Source of the DNA: Arenibacter echinorum
GTDB lineage: Bacteria > Bacteroidota > Bacteroidia > Flavobacteriales > Flavobacteriaceae
Assembly (NCBI RefSeq): GCF_003259375.1
Contig: NZ_QLLN01000001.1
Coordinates: 287,360-351,359 of the forward strand
Length of the DNA: 64,000 nt
Reading direction: 5' to 3'
The position numbers and the translations under genes were made by a program. Numbering within the stretch: position 1 is the stretch's first letter; every line of letters begins with the position of its first letter. Below are positions 51,758 through 60,847 of this stretch, piece by piece. A model generated the notes under the pieces. That model worked only from the letters and a program-made list of their open reading frames with translations. It was not told the origin of the DNA and made no database searches.

Positions 51758-51982
51758 TTAATACTCGTCCTCGTTCCAAAGATAGTCTTCTTCCGTGGGG
51801 TAGTCTGGCCAAATCTCTTCGATTGATTCATAAATCTCCCCTCCTTCTTCCTCCATGGACTGTAGGTTTTCTACAACCTCCAAAGGTGCACCGGTTCTAA
51901 TTGAGTAATCTATCAATTCGTCTTTTGTTGCGGGCCAGGGCGCATCACTTAGGTAGGATGCTAATTCTAATGTCCAATACAT
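51758..51982 (-). CDS. DUF2795-family small acidic protein
   Basis: This 74-residue acidic protein begins YWTLELASYLSDAPWPATKDELIDYSIR, the DUF2795 core, and has an acidic tail (EEDYLWNEDEY). Function is unknown. An exact promoter lies upstream at 52009-52039. Confidence 0.85.
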   Translation of the reverse strand: MYWTLELASYLSDAPWPATKDELIDYSIRTGAPLEVVENLQSMEEEGGEIYESIEEIWPDYPTEEDYLWNEDEY

Positions 51983-52008
51983 CGTAATTGTTTATTTTTT
52001 AATATTTT

Positions 52009-52039
52009 GCAAAAGTAATTTTTAAACTGAAACGGCCAA
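52009..52039 (-). promoter_or_regulatory. Consensus flavobacterial promoter for the DUF2795 gene
   Basis: On the minus strand TTG (52037-52039) is followed by exactly 19 bases and then TACTTTTGC (52009-52017), a full match to TTG-N19-TAnnTTTGC. The ATG at 51982 lies 27 bases beyond the -7 box. This is the cleanest promoter I see in the window. Confidence 0.8.
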
Positions 52040-52119
52040 GTTTTTTTGCATAAAATTCATCTAATTATATTCTAATTTTATCGCTTTAATAATTTGATAA
52101 CGAAGAATTAACGAATTTA

Positions 52120-52695
52120 TTAGTCCCGCTTCTCCGGAATCCACTTAATTTCCTCGGCTTGTACATCAAAGGACAATTTTCGTGCCAATACAAAGAGAAA
52201 ATCGGAAAGTCGGTTTATATAGGATAATAAAATAGGGTCTACAGGCTCAAAATCGTTCAATTGGGAGACCAGACGCTCGGCCCTACGGCAAATAGTCCTT
52301 GTAATATGACAATATGACACTGTTGTATGCCCTCCCGGCAATATAAAATGGGTCATGGGGGGCAGGTGCTGTTCCATTAGATCTATTTCCGTCTCTAAAA
52401 AGTTTAGATCCCCGGTACCAATTTTAGGAATATTTAATCGGTCTTTTCCACTTTTTAGTCTTTCTTTCTCCGGGTCAATGGCCAACAAGGCTCCTACGGT
52501 AAATAATTTCTCTTGAATTCTTATCAACACTTGCTTGGTGGAATCCTCCATTGGCTGATCCCGTATCAATCCGATCCAGGAATTGAGTTCGTCCAAAGTA
52601 CCATAACTTTCTATACGGATGTGATGCTTGGGTACCCGGGTACCGCCAAAAAGACCTGTTGTGCCATCATCGCCTGTCTTGGTATATATTTTCAT
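52120..52695 (-). CDS. PduO-type corrinoid adenosyltransferase
   Basis: This 191-residue protein has TKTGDDGTTGLFGG near the N-terminus and RTICRRAERLVSQL, the ATP-binding signatures of PduO-type cob(I)alamin adenosyltransferases. It adenosylates cobalamin to coenzyme B12 for B12-dependent enzymes. It stands alone here. Confidence 0.92.
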   Translation of the reverse strand: MKIYTKTGDDGTTGLFGGTRVPKHHIRIESYGTLDELNSWIGLIRDQPMEDSTKQVLIRIQEKLFTVGALLAIDPEKERLKSGKDRLNIPKIGTGDLNFLETEIDLMEQHLPPMTHFILPGGHTTVSYCHITRTICRRAERLVSQLNDFEPVDPILLSYINRLSDFLFVLARKLSFDVQAEEIKWIPEKRD

Positions 52696-52801
52696 TCCGG
52701 TAAATGTATATTTATTTAGGTACTAATTAGTTTTTTGGATAATAGGGGAGTGTAGGAGTAGTGTATAGCAGGGTTTGTCCAATAACAATTCTTATGTTGT
52801 T

Positions 52802-52957
52802 CTATACTTGGTCTTTAGACTTGTTTCTATCCTCCCTCTTGTAATCTTCCATGAATTTTCTGGATTTTCTGTCTCTAGATTTTCTTTTGGTAAACCCTTG
52901 GGCAACAAAGAAAATAACTCCTAGAACGGCAAGCACTATGTAAATGATGTAGTCCAT
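52802..52957 (-). CDS. Small membrane protein with basic tail
   Basis: This is a 51-codon ORF from ATG 52957 to TAG 52802. It encodes a short hydrophobic span (MDYIIYIVLAVLGVIFFVAQGF) followed by a strongly charged tail (TKRKSRDRKSRKFMEDY). It fills the gap between the corrinoid gene and the gene at 53003. I infer it is real because of its codon pattern and its place in an otherwise empty gap. Function is unknown. Confidence 0.55.
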   Translation of the reverse strand: MDYIIYIVLAVLGVIFFVAQGFTKRKSRDRKSRKFMEDYKREDRNKSKDQV

Positions 52958-53002
52958 CGGTCATATTTTTTCAATTTCCTTATCTCCATTAAAAATACGG
53001 GT

Positions 53003-53509
53003 TTATATCCGAATCTTAAAATGCTCCTTGACTTGTTCCTTTCTGAAAAATACCAGTCCGCAGTAAAATAGGTCCAAGGTTACCTTTATCTGATTCAATT
53101 CTTTTATGCTTTCCCATAATTTATGAGTGTCCTTAGTTTGGTATATTTCATTTACGAAAACAATGGCATCGTTGGAAATGCTATCATTGTTAATAATAAA
53201 TTCATTAATGGTTTCTGTATCCAACTTGTCAATAAAAATTAATTCGTTGGAGGTATTGGTGAAGGATACCCCTTTTAGGTATTTTAATATTTCTTTTTCC
53301 AAAGCAATATTGGCGGGGACCAATTGTATCTGGTCAAGTTCAAAATAGGCTATTGTTTTTAATAGGATATTGTGGGACTTCGATGTTGTAAAATGAGGGG
53401 CAGCATAAAGACATTTGGTTATAAATCCGTAAACAAACGGGGAGTGTACCCCGTGCTGATTGTTGGATGACAGCCGGAACTTTATAAATGCGAATAGCCT
53501 ATTTAACAT
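53003..53509 (-). CDS. Shortened methyltransferase-like protein of the NQHGVHSPFVY family
   Basis: This 168-residue protein begins with the SNNQHGVHSPFVYGFITKCLY signature of a flavobacterial methyltransferase-like family and ends with DLFYCGLVFFRKEQVKEHFKIRI, also as in that family. The middle, which should carry the glycine-rich SAM loop of a roughly 240-residue protein, is replaced by a short unrelated-looking segment. It is therefore either an internally deleted, inactive member or a non-catalytic subtype. The frame is intact. Confidence 0.6.
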   Translation of the reverse strand: MLNRLFAFIKFRLSSNNQHGVHSPFVYGFITKCLYAAPHFTTSKSHNILLKTIAYFELDQIQLVPANIALEKEILKYLKGVSFTNTSNELIFIDKLDTETINEFIINNDSISNDAIVFVNEIYQTKDTHKLWESIKELNQIKVTLDLFYCGLVFFRKEQVKEHFKIRI

Positions 53510-53530
53510 GTCAACTATATTGTACAGGAT

Positions 53531-55411
53531 TTATTCGTCCATGGACATGGAAAGTTCGAACCAGCGCTCCGTTTTTTCTTCAATTGCATCTGTAATCACC
53601 TTGAGCTCAATGGATAATTTGGAAATATCTTCACCGGTAAGCGTACTGTCCGTGAATTTATTCTGGATTTCCACTTTTTGGGATTCCAGTTTTTTGATTT
53701 CCTTTTCCAATTGTTGGTACTCCTTTTGTTCCGAAAACGAAAGCTTTTTTCCCGTTTCTTCCTCTTTCCAAGTGTTCTTGGTATTTTTTACTTCGTTGGC
53801 TTTTTCTTTAGAAGCCTTGTTTTCCTGTATGTTACTGTCCTCATAAGTTCTGAAATCAGAATAGTTGCCCGGGAAGTCCTCAATTTCTGCATTTCCCCTA
53901 AAAACAAAGAGGTGGTCCACAATCTTGTCCATAAAATAACGGTCGTGGGAAACTACCAAAAGACAGCCCGGGAAGTCGAGTAGAAAACTTTCCAATACGT
54001 TTAGCGTAACAATGTCCAGATCGTTGGTAGGTTCATCCAGGATCAAAAAGTTCGGATTTTGTATTAATACGGTGCACAGGTATAGGCGTTTGCGTTCCCC
54101 TCCACTTAATTTTTCTACAAAATCATATTGCTTTTTACGGTCGAACAGAAAACGTTCCAACAATTGTTGGGCAGAAATTTGTTTTCCCTTCATTAACGGA
54201 ATATAATCCCCGAAATCGCGGATAACGTCGATTACTTTCTGACCTTCCTTTATCGTAATCCCCTTTTGGGTATAATAGCCAAACTTAATGGTTTCGCCTA
54301 TGATTACCTTGCCACTGTCCGGTTGTACGGTGCCACTTAGTATATTTAAAAAGGTAGATTTTCCTGTACCATTTTTTCCTATTATCCCGATACGTTCTCC
54401 CTTCAGGAAATTATATTCAAATTTATCCAAAATGGGCTTGTTGGGGAAGGATTTGGATATTTTATGGAGTTCCACAATTTTACTGCCCATACGTTCCATA
54501 TTAATTTCCAGCTGCACCTCGTGCTCCTTTCTGCGTTGGCTTGCCTTTTCCTTTATGGTATGAAAATCGTCGATCCTGGATTTCGATTTAGTGGTTCGGG
54601 CTTTGGGCTGCCTGCGCATCCAATCCAATTCTTTCTTGAACAGAATTTTTGATTTGTGCTGTTCCACTACCTCCTGTTCTATACGGGCTTCTTTCTTTTC
54701 CAAATAATAGGAATAATTGCCCCTGTAGGAATACAGCTGCCCATTGTCCAGTTCAATAATTTCGTTGCATACCCTTTCCAGAAAGTAACGATCATGGGTA
54801 ACCATAAAGAGGGTCATGTTTTCTTTGGCGAAATACTGTTCCAGCCACTCGATCATTTCCAGGTCCAAATGGTTGGTAGGTTCATCCAATATAAGTAAGT
54901 CCGGCCTGTTAATAAGGGCGTTGGCCAAGGCCAAACGTTTCTTTTGTCCTCCGGAAAGTAGATCTACCTTTACATCCAGATCTTCCAGTTTTAATTTGAA
55001 CAGGATTTGCTTGTATTGGGTTTCAAAATCCCAGGCATCATAGCGTTCCATTGCTTCAAAGGCCTTTTGATAGGCATCTGCATCTTCTGGATCCAGAAGT
55101 GCATGTTCGTAATTTTGAATAACTTTTAAAACCTCATTGTCCGACGCAAAGATGGTTTCCTCCACCGTTAATTTGGGATCAAGTTCCGGTTCTTGTTCCA
55201 AAAAGGAAATTCGAATGCCCTTACGGCTGTTTATCTGGCCGCTGTCCGAGGCATCCTTGCCGGATAGTATGTTTAAGATGGAAGTCTTTCCACTACCGTT
55301 TTTGGCAATCAACGCAATCTTTTGGTCCTTGTTAATACCAAAGGAAATGTTTGAAAAAAGTGATAACTCGCCAAATGATTTGGATATGTTTTCTACAGTA
55401 AGTAGGTTCAT
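53531..55411 (-). CDS. ABC-F ATPase (Uup/EttA-like)
   Basis: This 626-residue soluble protein has two ABC domains: Walker A AKNGSGKTS and GKNGTGKST, signatures LSGGQKKR and LSGGERKR, Walker B LLILDEP and FLILDEP, a linker between them, and a C-terminal coiled coil. ABC-F proteins act on ribosomes in translation or antibiotic resistance; the coiled coil points to the Uup subgroup. It is 21 bases upstream of the methyltransferase-like gene and 8 bases downstream of the DUF4105 gene. Confidence 0.92.
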   Translation of the reverse strand: MNLLTVENISKSFGELSLFSNISFGINKDQKIALIAKNGSGKTSILNILSGKDASDSGQINSRKGIRISFLEQEPELDPKLTVEETIFASDNEVLKVIQNYEHALLDPEDADAYQKAFEAMERYDAWDFETQYKQILFKLKLEDLDVKVDLLSGGQKKRLALANALINRPDLLILDEPTNHLDLEMIEWLEQYFAKENMTLFMVTHDRYFLERVCNEIIELDNGQLYSYRGNYSYYLEKKEARIEQEVVEQHKSKILFKKELDWMRRQPKARTTKSKSRIDDFHTIKEKASQRRKEHEVQLEINMERMGSKIVELHKISKSFPNKPILDKFEYNFLKGERIGIIGKNGTGKSTFLNILSGTVQPDSGKVIIGETIKFGYYTQKGITIKEGQKVIDVIRDFGDYIPLMKGKQISAQQLLERFLFDRKKQYDFVEKLSGGERKRLYLCTVLIQNPNFLILDEPTNDLDIVTLNVLESFLLDFPGCLLVVSHDRYFMDKIVDHLFVFRGNAEIEDFPGNYSDFRTYEDSNIQENKASKEKANEVKNTKNTWKEEETGKKLSFSEQKEYQQLEKEIKKLESQKVEIQNKFTDSTLTGEDISKLSIELKVITDAIEEKTERWFELSMSMDE

Positions 55412-55419
55412 CTAAGATG

Positions 55420-56604
55420 TTATTTTAAACTGATGTGTTGTTGGAAAAACTTCCATAAAAAAAGATATCTAACGCCAAGCATAATCCAAAGGGGTATGGC
55501 CAAGGGAGAGAAAACCTGTACTTTAAATATTGCCAATACCACGGTTAAACTTAATAGTCCCAGCAGAAACAATAAATATTTGGGCAGCCAATTGGGGGCA
55601 TCCTTCTTTTTAACGATGACAAAGCCAACAATTAAATTCAACGGAAATACCCAAAGGATATTAAAGTTATTGGCGGTAGCCGTATGGTCGGTAAAAAACC
55701 AAAGGAAAATCAGTAGCACCCCGGCCAGCCCTGTAGTAAAAAACAGTACGGAATCTATGACCCTGCTCCTGACATGATTCTTAAAGTCGATATAGGTGAT
55801 GGTCAAAACAAACAATGACATTGCCAATATCCAAAATAGGGGGGAGGCCAGAAAGTATCCCTTTTCGTCCTTTTTTACGGTTGTTAAAATTGATCTGTCC
55901 CTAATTACTAAATCGTGTTCGGACAAGGTGGTATTGTCCAATTGTTCCATAACATATATGGGCAAGAACATATGCTCCTTAACCGTTGCTGTTCTGTCTA
56001 TTACTGACCCCAGGGCCAAATCTATTCCGAAGCTGGACCAAGAATTGGTAATTAGGTTTTGGTGTATAAGCTGCCTGAAGGTGTAGTTTTTTTCCAAATG
56101 TCCTTCGTTAAAATGAAGATTTTCACCAAGGGCCTCTTGAAGCACATCCCCAATTTTAGTAGCGCAATTGTTAAAAAAGAAATCGTATTTATAATCCCTG
56201 TTTTCTGGGCGATAATTATTTTCCAAAAATTGGAACAATTTATTCTTTTCTGTAGGGGTAAGCTTCAGGAGTTGTTCTTTTACCCATCTATTTTCCATTT
56301 CATAGGCATACAGGAAATTGGGCATATTTTGCTTGCTCAAGGAATAGAATAATTTGCCCATGGCAAACTCCACATAGAACATGGGCGGGTCAAAATTAAA
56401 AGTCCCGTAGTTATATACCCAGTCTATTCCCTGGGTGGGATCTTGGATTCTAAAAGCGCTATGTCCAAATGTGGTATACAGGTCGCTGCCTGAGCCGCAG
56501 GTTAAAACGCTTATTTGGGATTCGGGAGATAATTCCCTTACCTGTGCGGTGCCGTTGAACATCAGGCCCAAAAAAAATGTTATAAAAAGAATCCTTATGC
56601 TCAT
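55420..56604 (-). CDS. DUF4105 (Lnb-type) membrane protein
   Basis: This 394-residue protein has a signal or first span, the DUF4105 domain with GHSAFRI and FFFNNCATK (a conserved Cys likely catalytic), and about four C-terminal spans from residue 255 on. The family resembles the lacto-N-biosidase N-terminal protease-like domain and is common in Bacteroidota. Function is not settled. Confidence 0.85.
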   Translation of the reverse strand: MSIRILFITFFLGLMFNGTAQVRELSPESQISVLTCGSGSDLYTTFGHSAFRIQDPTQGIDWVYNYGTFNFDPPMFYVEFAMGKLFYSLSKQNMPNFLYAYEMENRWVKEQLLKLTPTEKNKLFQFLENNYRPENRDYKYDFFFNNCATKIGDVLQEALGENLHFNEGHLEKNYTFRQLIHQNLITNSWSSFGIDLALGSVIDRTATVKEHMFLPIYVMEQLDNTTLSEHDLVIRDRSILTTVKKDEKGYFLASPLFWILAMSLFVLTITYIDFKNHVRSRVIDSVLFFTTGLAGVLLIFLWFFTDHTATANNFNILWVFPLNLIVGFVIVKKKDAPNWLPKYLLFLLGLLSLTVVLAIFKVQVFSPLAIPLWIMLGVRYLFLWKFFQQHISLK

Positions 56605-56802
56605 ATACTATTGGGAGCCACTATTTTTTGAAATTACCAACGCAAATATCGAATAATTTATAGGATTTAAGATGGATAGTCCAAGCTATTATAAAAAACA
56701 GGATATATTTTAACAGCATTTTTTAATAAATGGTATTTTTACATCATGGTACCTAAGTTGCAATGTGCAAATGTAGGTGACCAACCAAATAAAACAAGAC
56801 CT

Positions 56803-57564
56803 ATGAAGCGCCATATTCCCAATATTATAACTTTGTTAAATGTTTTTTGTGGTTGTGTAGCCACCGTTTTTGCAGTTTTGAACAAGTTGGAGGTAGCTGC
56901 TTTTTTTGTCTTTTTGGGTATTTTTTTCGATTTTTTTGACGGATTGGCCGCTAGGGCCTTGAACGTGAAAAGTGAGTTGGGGCTGCAATTGGATTCCCTC
57001 GCCGATGTAATTACAAGTGGTTTGGTACCTGGTATAGTAATGTTTCAACTATTGAATATGTCCTATAGCGGTGGATGGAACATAGGTCTTCAACCAGAAA
57101 CGCCGGATACTATGCATTGGGCAGCCTTCGACATTCCGTTGATTCCTTTTTTTGGATTTTTAATTACTCTGGCCTCAGCATATCGATTGGCAAAATTTAA
57201 TCTTGATGAAAATCAGGTATCCTCCTTTATAGGACTCCCAACCCCTGCCAATGCTTTGCTGATACTTTCTTTTCCCTTAATATTACTATATCACAACAAT
57301 GATTTTTTAAATACCATAATCTTGAATAAATGGTTCTTGATTGGGACAACGCTATTGAGTTCGTATCTGTTAAATGCCCGTATTGGTCTATTTGCCCTGA
57401 AGTTTAAAAATTGGAGTTTTCGGGATAATGCCCTACGCTATATTTTTATAACGGTAAGTTTTGTATTGATCCTCACCATGAAATTTATGGCTATTCCGGG
57501 AATCATAGCTTTTTATATTATAAGTTCTCTGGTGAATAACTTAAAAGTTGCAAAATCAGATTGA
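56803..57564 (+). CDS. pssA: Phosphatidylserine synthase (CDP-diacylglycerol type)
   Basis: This 253-residue membrane protein has the exact CDP-alcohol phosphotransferase motif DGLAAR(x8)G(x3)D(x3)D in DFFDGLAARAL... and about seven spans. It makes phosphatidylserine from CDP-diacylglycerol and serine. I start at the internal ATG 56803 because that begins the homologous sequence (MKRHIPNIITLLN); the ORF extends 19 codons upstream. It is on the plus strand between two minus-strand genes. Confidence 0.92.
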   Translation: MKRHIPNIITLLNVFCGCVATVFAVLNKLEVAAFFVFLGIFFDFFDGLAARALNVKSELGLQLDSLADVITSGLVPGIVMFQLLNMSYSGGWNIGLQPETPDTMHWAAFDIPLIPFFGFLITLASAYRLAKFNLDENQVSSFIGLPTPANALLILSFPLILLYHNNDFLNTIILNKWFLIGTTLLSSYLLNARIGLFALKFKNWSFRDNALRYIFITVSFVLILTMKFMAIPGIIAFYIISSLVNNLKVAKSD

Positions 57565-57688
57565 TTACTTATAAAAATTGACTTCGTACAGGTTGGGCCC
57601 ATTGAATAAATAATGGACTATAAAAATGTATTGACTTTGGAAGGGTGAATGCTTTGAACAATTATCGATTGGGAGGGAGTGGATATAA

Positions 57689-58429
57689 TTAAAAATCCAA
57701 TTTTTTTCTACGAAGTTCAAAATTCTGTCCCAAATACACCTTGCGGACCATTTCATCGGCTGCCAAGTCTTCAGGAATCCCAGATTTAAGGATACCACCC
57801 TCGAACATAAGATAGGAACGCTCTGTAATTGCCAAAGTTTCCTGTACGTTGTGGTCTGTAATTAGAATGCCAATATTCTTATTTTTTAGTTGGGCCACAA
57901 TTCTCTGAATGTCCTCAACGGCCACTGGGTCTACTCCAGCGAAGGGTTCGTCCAATAAGATAAATTTTGGGTCCGTTGCCAAGGCCCTTGCAATCTCGGT
58001 CCGTCTTCTTTCCCCACCTGATAAAAGATCTCCACGGTTTTTACGTATGTGTCCCAGGCCAAATTCTTCTATGAGCGATTCCATTTTCATCAGTTGCTCC
58101 TTCTTGCTCAATTTGGTCAATTGAAGAACGCTCAGAATATTTTTTTCAATGCTCAATTTTCTAAATACAGAGGCTTCCTGAGCCAAATATCCAATACCAT
58201 TTTGCGCTCTTTTGTACATGGGAAACTGCGTAATTTCCATTTTATCAAGATAAATATTACCTCCATTGGGTTTTATCAACCCTACTATCATATAGAACGA
58301 TGTTGTTTTTCCGGCACCATTGGGACCCAATAAACCAACAATCTCGCCTTGGTTGACCTCCAACGAAATTCCTTTAACTACTTGTCGTCCCCTGTAGGAC
58401 TTCATAATGTTATCTGCTCTTAGCTTCAT
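57689..58429 (-). CDS. lptB: LptB lipopolysaccharide export ATPase
   Basis: This 246-residue ABC ATPase has Walker [10 protein letters not shown], the signature LLSGGERRR, Walker [14 protein letters not shown] and the LptB-type [12 protein letters not shown] segment. It drives LPS extraction with LptF/LptG, which are encoded elsewhere. It converges with pssA across a 124-base spacer with only a weak hairpin. Confidence 0.93.
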   Translation of the reverse strand: MKLRADNIMKSYRGRQVVKGISLEVNQGEIVGLLGPNGAGKTTSFYMIVGLIKPNGGNIYLDKMEITQFPMYKRAQNGIGYLAQEASVFRKLSIEKNILSVLQLTKLSKKEQLMKMESLIEEFGLGHIRKNRGDLLSGGERRRTEIARALATDPKFILLDEPFAGVDPVAVEDIQRIVAQLKNKNIGILITDHNVQETLAITERSYLMFEGGILKSGIPEDLAADEMVRKVYLGQNFELRRKKLDF

Positions 58430-58493
58430 AGTGCCTTTCTATTCCTCCAAAACTAAGCCTTATATTAGTTTAGGAAAAGATATTGTAGTTTTT

Positions 58494-58844
58494 TTAACCT
58501 TCTTGTTTTTCCAATTCCTCCCAATATTCATAAGCCCTTCTCAAGTGGGGGACTACTATGGTGCCGCCGACAAGGGTGGCTATGCCTAAAGTTTCCATAA
58601 CTTCTTCCTTGCTGACGCCTTCATTATAGGAGCTTTCCAGATGGTATTTTACGCAATCGTCGCAACGCAGTACAGCCGAAGCAACCAATCCCAATAACTC
58701 TTTGGTCTTTACGTCCAGAGCACCGGCGGCGTAAGCATTGGTGTCCAAGTTGAAGATTCTTTTTATGATCTTGTTGTTGTCCGCTAAGAGCTTTTCGTTC
58801 ATTTTGGAACGATAGGCGTTGAACTCCTTAACTTGATTTGACAT
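58494..58844 (-). CDS. Carboxymuconolactone-decarboxylase/AhpD-like protein, short form
   Basis: This 116-residue helical protein has the CxxC...H redox motif in RCDDCVKYHLES. It resembles single-domain alkylhydroperoxidase-like proteins. It overlaps tatC by 17 bases and is followed by lptB after 64 bases, so co-transcription with tatC is likely. Confidence 0.9.
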   Translation of the reverse strand: MSNQVKEFNAYRSKMNEKLLADNNKIIKRIFNLDTNAYAAGALDVKTKELLGLVASAVLRCDDCVKYHLESSYNEGVSKEEVMETLGIATLVGGTIVVPHLRRAYEYWEELEKQEG

Positions 58845-59670
58845 TTTTCTTCTGATTTTTTTTGGCTTCTCTTTTAAGAACCACTTTGGAAATGTAAATA
58901 CTTATTTGGTACAGGATTAAAATGGGGACCGCCACAATTATCTGACTGGCTACATCCGGAGGAGTAATTACTGCGGATATAATAAGTACCACAACCAGTG
59001 CTATTTTTCTGTATTTACGGAGTATTTCCGGGGTAACCAATCCTATTTTGGTCAAGAAATAAATGATAATGGGTAATTCGAATATTAAACCACAGGCTAT
59101 TACAGCCGCCCTTACCGTAGAGATATAGGAAATCAAATCTATTTCCCTTACCACGGAATCACTTATGGAGTAGCCTCCCAAAAAGTTAATGGAAAGAGGA
59201 GCTACAACGTAGTATCCGAACAATACCCCCATAAAGAAAAGGGAGGAAGCAATAAAGATAAATCCCCTTGCGTTCTGACGCTCGTTGTCGTATAGGCCGG
59301 GAGCAATAAATTTCCACATTTCATAAAGCACATAGGGGAATCCGATAATAAAACCTGCCCAAATGGAAGTCCAGATATGTGCAGAGAATTGTTCCGACAT
59401 TTGCCTACTCTGCACCGTAAATTCCGGTTCCGTATTGCAAAATGCTTCACTAAAACCCAATAACTTGGAGAAGTCGCAAAAAACACCGTAGGTTGGGAAA
59501 TCTGGCATCATCGGCCCAAAAATGACCGTATCAAAAATAAACCCCTTCATTAAAAAAGCTACTCCTCCTATAATAACTACGGCTAAGGTTGATCTTATTA
59601 AATGCCATCTTAGTTCTTCCAAATGGTCCAGAAAGGACATTTCATTTGGGGTTTTAATCGTTTTTGCCAT
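58828..59670 (-). CDS. tatC: TatC, twin-arginine translocase core
   Basis: This 280-residue protein begins MSFLDHLEELRWHLIRS, the TatC signature, and has six spans. It recognises twin-arginine signal peptides. It shares one base with the upstream kdsD stop (TAATG) and overlaps the AhpD-like gene. Confidence 0.95.
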   Translation of the reverse strand: MAKTIKTPNEMSFLDHLEELRWHLIRSTLAVVIIGGVAFLMKGFIFDTVIFGPMMPDFPTYGVFCDFSKLLGFSEAFCNTEPEFTVQSRQMSEQFSAHIWTSIWAGFIIGFPYVLYEMWKFIAPGLYDNERQNARGFIFIASSLFFMGVLFGYYVVAPLSINFLGGYSISDSVVREIDLISYISTVRAAVIACGLIFELPIIIYFLTKIGLVTPEILRKYRKIALVVVLIISAVITPPDVASQIIVAVPILILYQISIYISKVVLKREAKKNQKKNVKSS

Positions 59671-60635
59671 TACAGTATGCCTTCTTTAATTAAATTGTGT
59701 AAATGTACTATTCCTTTGTAATTCTCTCCATCAACAACCAATATTTGTGATATTTTATTGGCTTGCATTATTTCCAATGCCTTTACGGCAAGGACATCGG
59801 AAGCTATTGTCTTAGGTGTAACGCTCATGATATCTTTGGCGGTTAAACCATAAATATTGTCATATTTGTTGAGCATCCGCCTTATGTCGCCATCTGTTAT
59901 TATCCCAACAATTTTTTGGTCTTCCAATACGGCCGCGGCCCCCAACATTTTTTCGGAGATCTCTATGATCACAGATTTTACGTCACTATTGGTGCGGACC
60001 TGGGGGATCTGATTATTACTGGCAATATCGCCTACCCTTAAATATAATTTCTTTCCAAGCGCACCTCCTGGGTGGTACTTTGCAAAATCCTTACTGCTGA
60101 ATCCTTTGAGTTCCAATAGACAAATGGCTAGGGCATCCCCTATGACCAATTGAGCAGTTGTACTGGTTGTGGGTGCAAGATTGTTGGGGCAGGCCTCTTT
60201 TTCAACATAGGTATTTAAAATAAAGTCTGCCTGTGCCGCCAAAAAGGAATCGAGGTTCCCTGTCATTCCTATTAATTTGTTCTTGCCCCGTTTTATTAAG
60301 GGCACCAGCATCTTAATTTCGGCAGTATTTCCGCTTTTGGATATGCAGATAACCACATCATCTTTCTGTACGGTTCCTAGGTCACCGTGTATGGCGTCGG
60401 CAGCGTGCATAAATATGGAAGGGGTACCTGTGGAATTTAAGGTGGCAACAATTTTGGAAGCGATTAGGGCACTTTTCCCAATTCCGGAAATTATGACCCT
60501 CCCCTTGGAATGTCTGATGCATTCCACGGCATTGGAAAAATCTTCGTTCAAGAGAGTCGCTAAAAAGGATATTGCCTCGGCCTCATTGTCAATGGTTTTC
60601 TTTGCTATGGCCAATATAGCTTTGGTGTCGCTCAA
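59670..60635 (-). CDS. kdsD: KdsD/KpsF-type arabinose-5-phosphate isomerase
   Basis: This 321-residue protein has an SIS domain (ISGIGKSALIASKIVATLNSTG and VICISKSGNTAEI) and two CBS domains. It converts ribulose 5-phosphate to arabinose 5-phosphate for Kdo synthesis and hence LPS. It begins the minus-strand group kdsD, tatC, AhpD-like. Its upstream spacer holds three evenly spaced palindromes and a TAATTTTG -7 element. Confidence 0.92.
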   Translation of the reverse strand: MSDTKAILAIAKKTIDNEAEAISFLATLLNEDFSNAVECIRHSKGRVIISGIGKSALIASKIVATLNSTGTPSIFMHAADAIHGDLGTVQKDDVVICISKSGNTAEIKMLVPLIKRGKNKLIGMTGNLDSFLAAQADFILNTYVEKEACPNNLAPTTSTTAQLVIGDALAICLLELKGFSSKDFAKYHPGGALGKKLYLRVGDIASNNQIPQVRTNSDVKSVIIEISEKMLGAAAVLEDQKIVGIITDGDIRRMLNKYDNIYGLTAKDIMSVTPKTIASDVLAVKALEIMQANKISQILVVDGENYKGIVHLHNLIKEGIL

Positions 60636-60847
60636 AGTAAATTAAAATTATGTGATGATTTTCCTAAAAGAAAGTCTTATCTTTATTCTACAAAATTACA
60701 TAAACTTAAGTTTATAGAATATTTTAAATTAGAACAAATTTATTTCAAATAAATACCTCTTTAAGACACAAAAATTCCTTAACTTAAGGAATTTCATTTT
60801 TGGCGTTGGCGTCAATATATAATATTAATAATGGTGAAGTATACGGT
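60636..60847. promoter_or_regulatory. kdsD-recQ divergent spacer with three evenly spaced palindromes
   Basis: Perfect palindromes stand at 60700-60715 (ATAAACTTAAGTTTAT), 60738-60754 (ATTTATTT-C-AAATAAAT) and 60772-60794 (AAATTCCTTAA-C-TTAAGGAATTT), with centres about 38 and 37 bases apart. The first lies immediately upstream of TAATTTTG, a -7 box for kdsD on the minus strand. They could be operator sites or hairpins in a long transcript. Confidence 0.6.

Noticed and set aside
57565-57798. 77-codon minus-strand ORF between pssA and lptB
   Set aside because: It overlaps the end of lptB in another frame and has no recognisable sequence.
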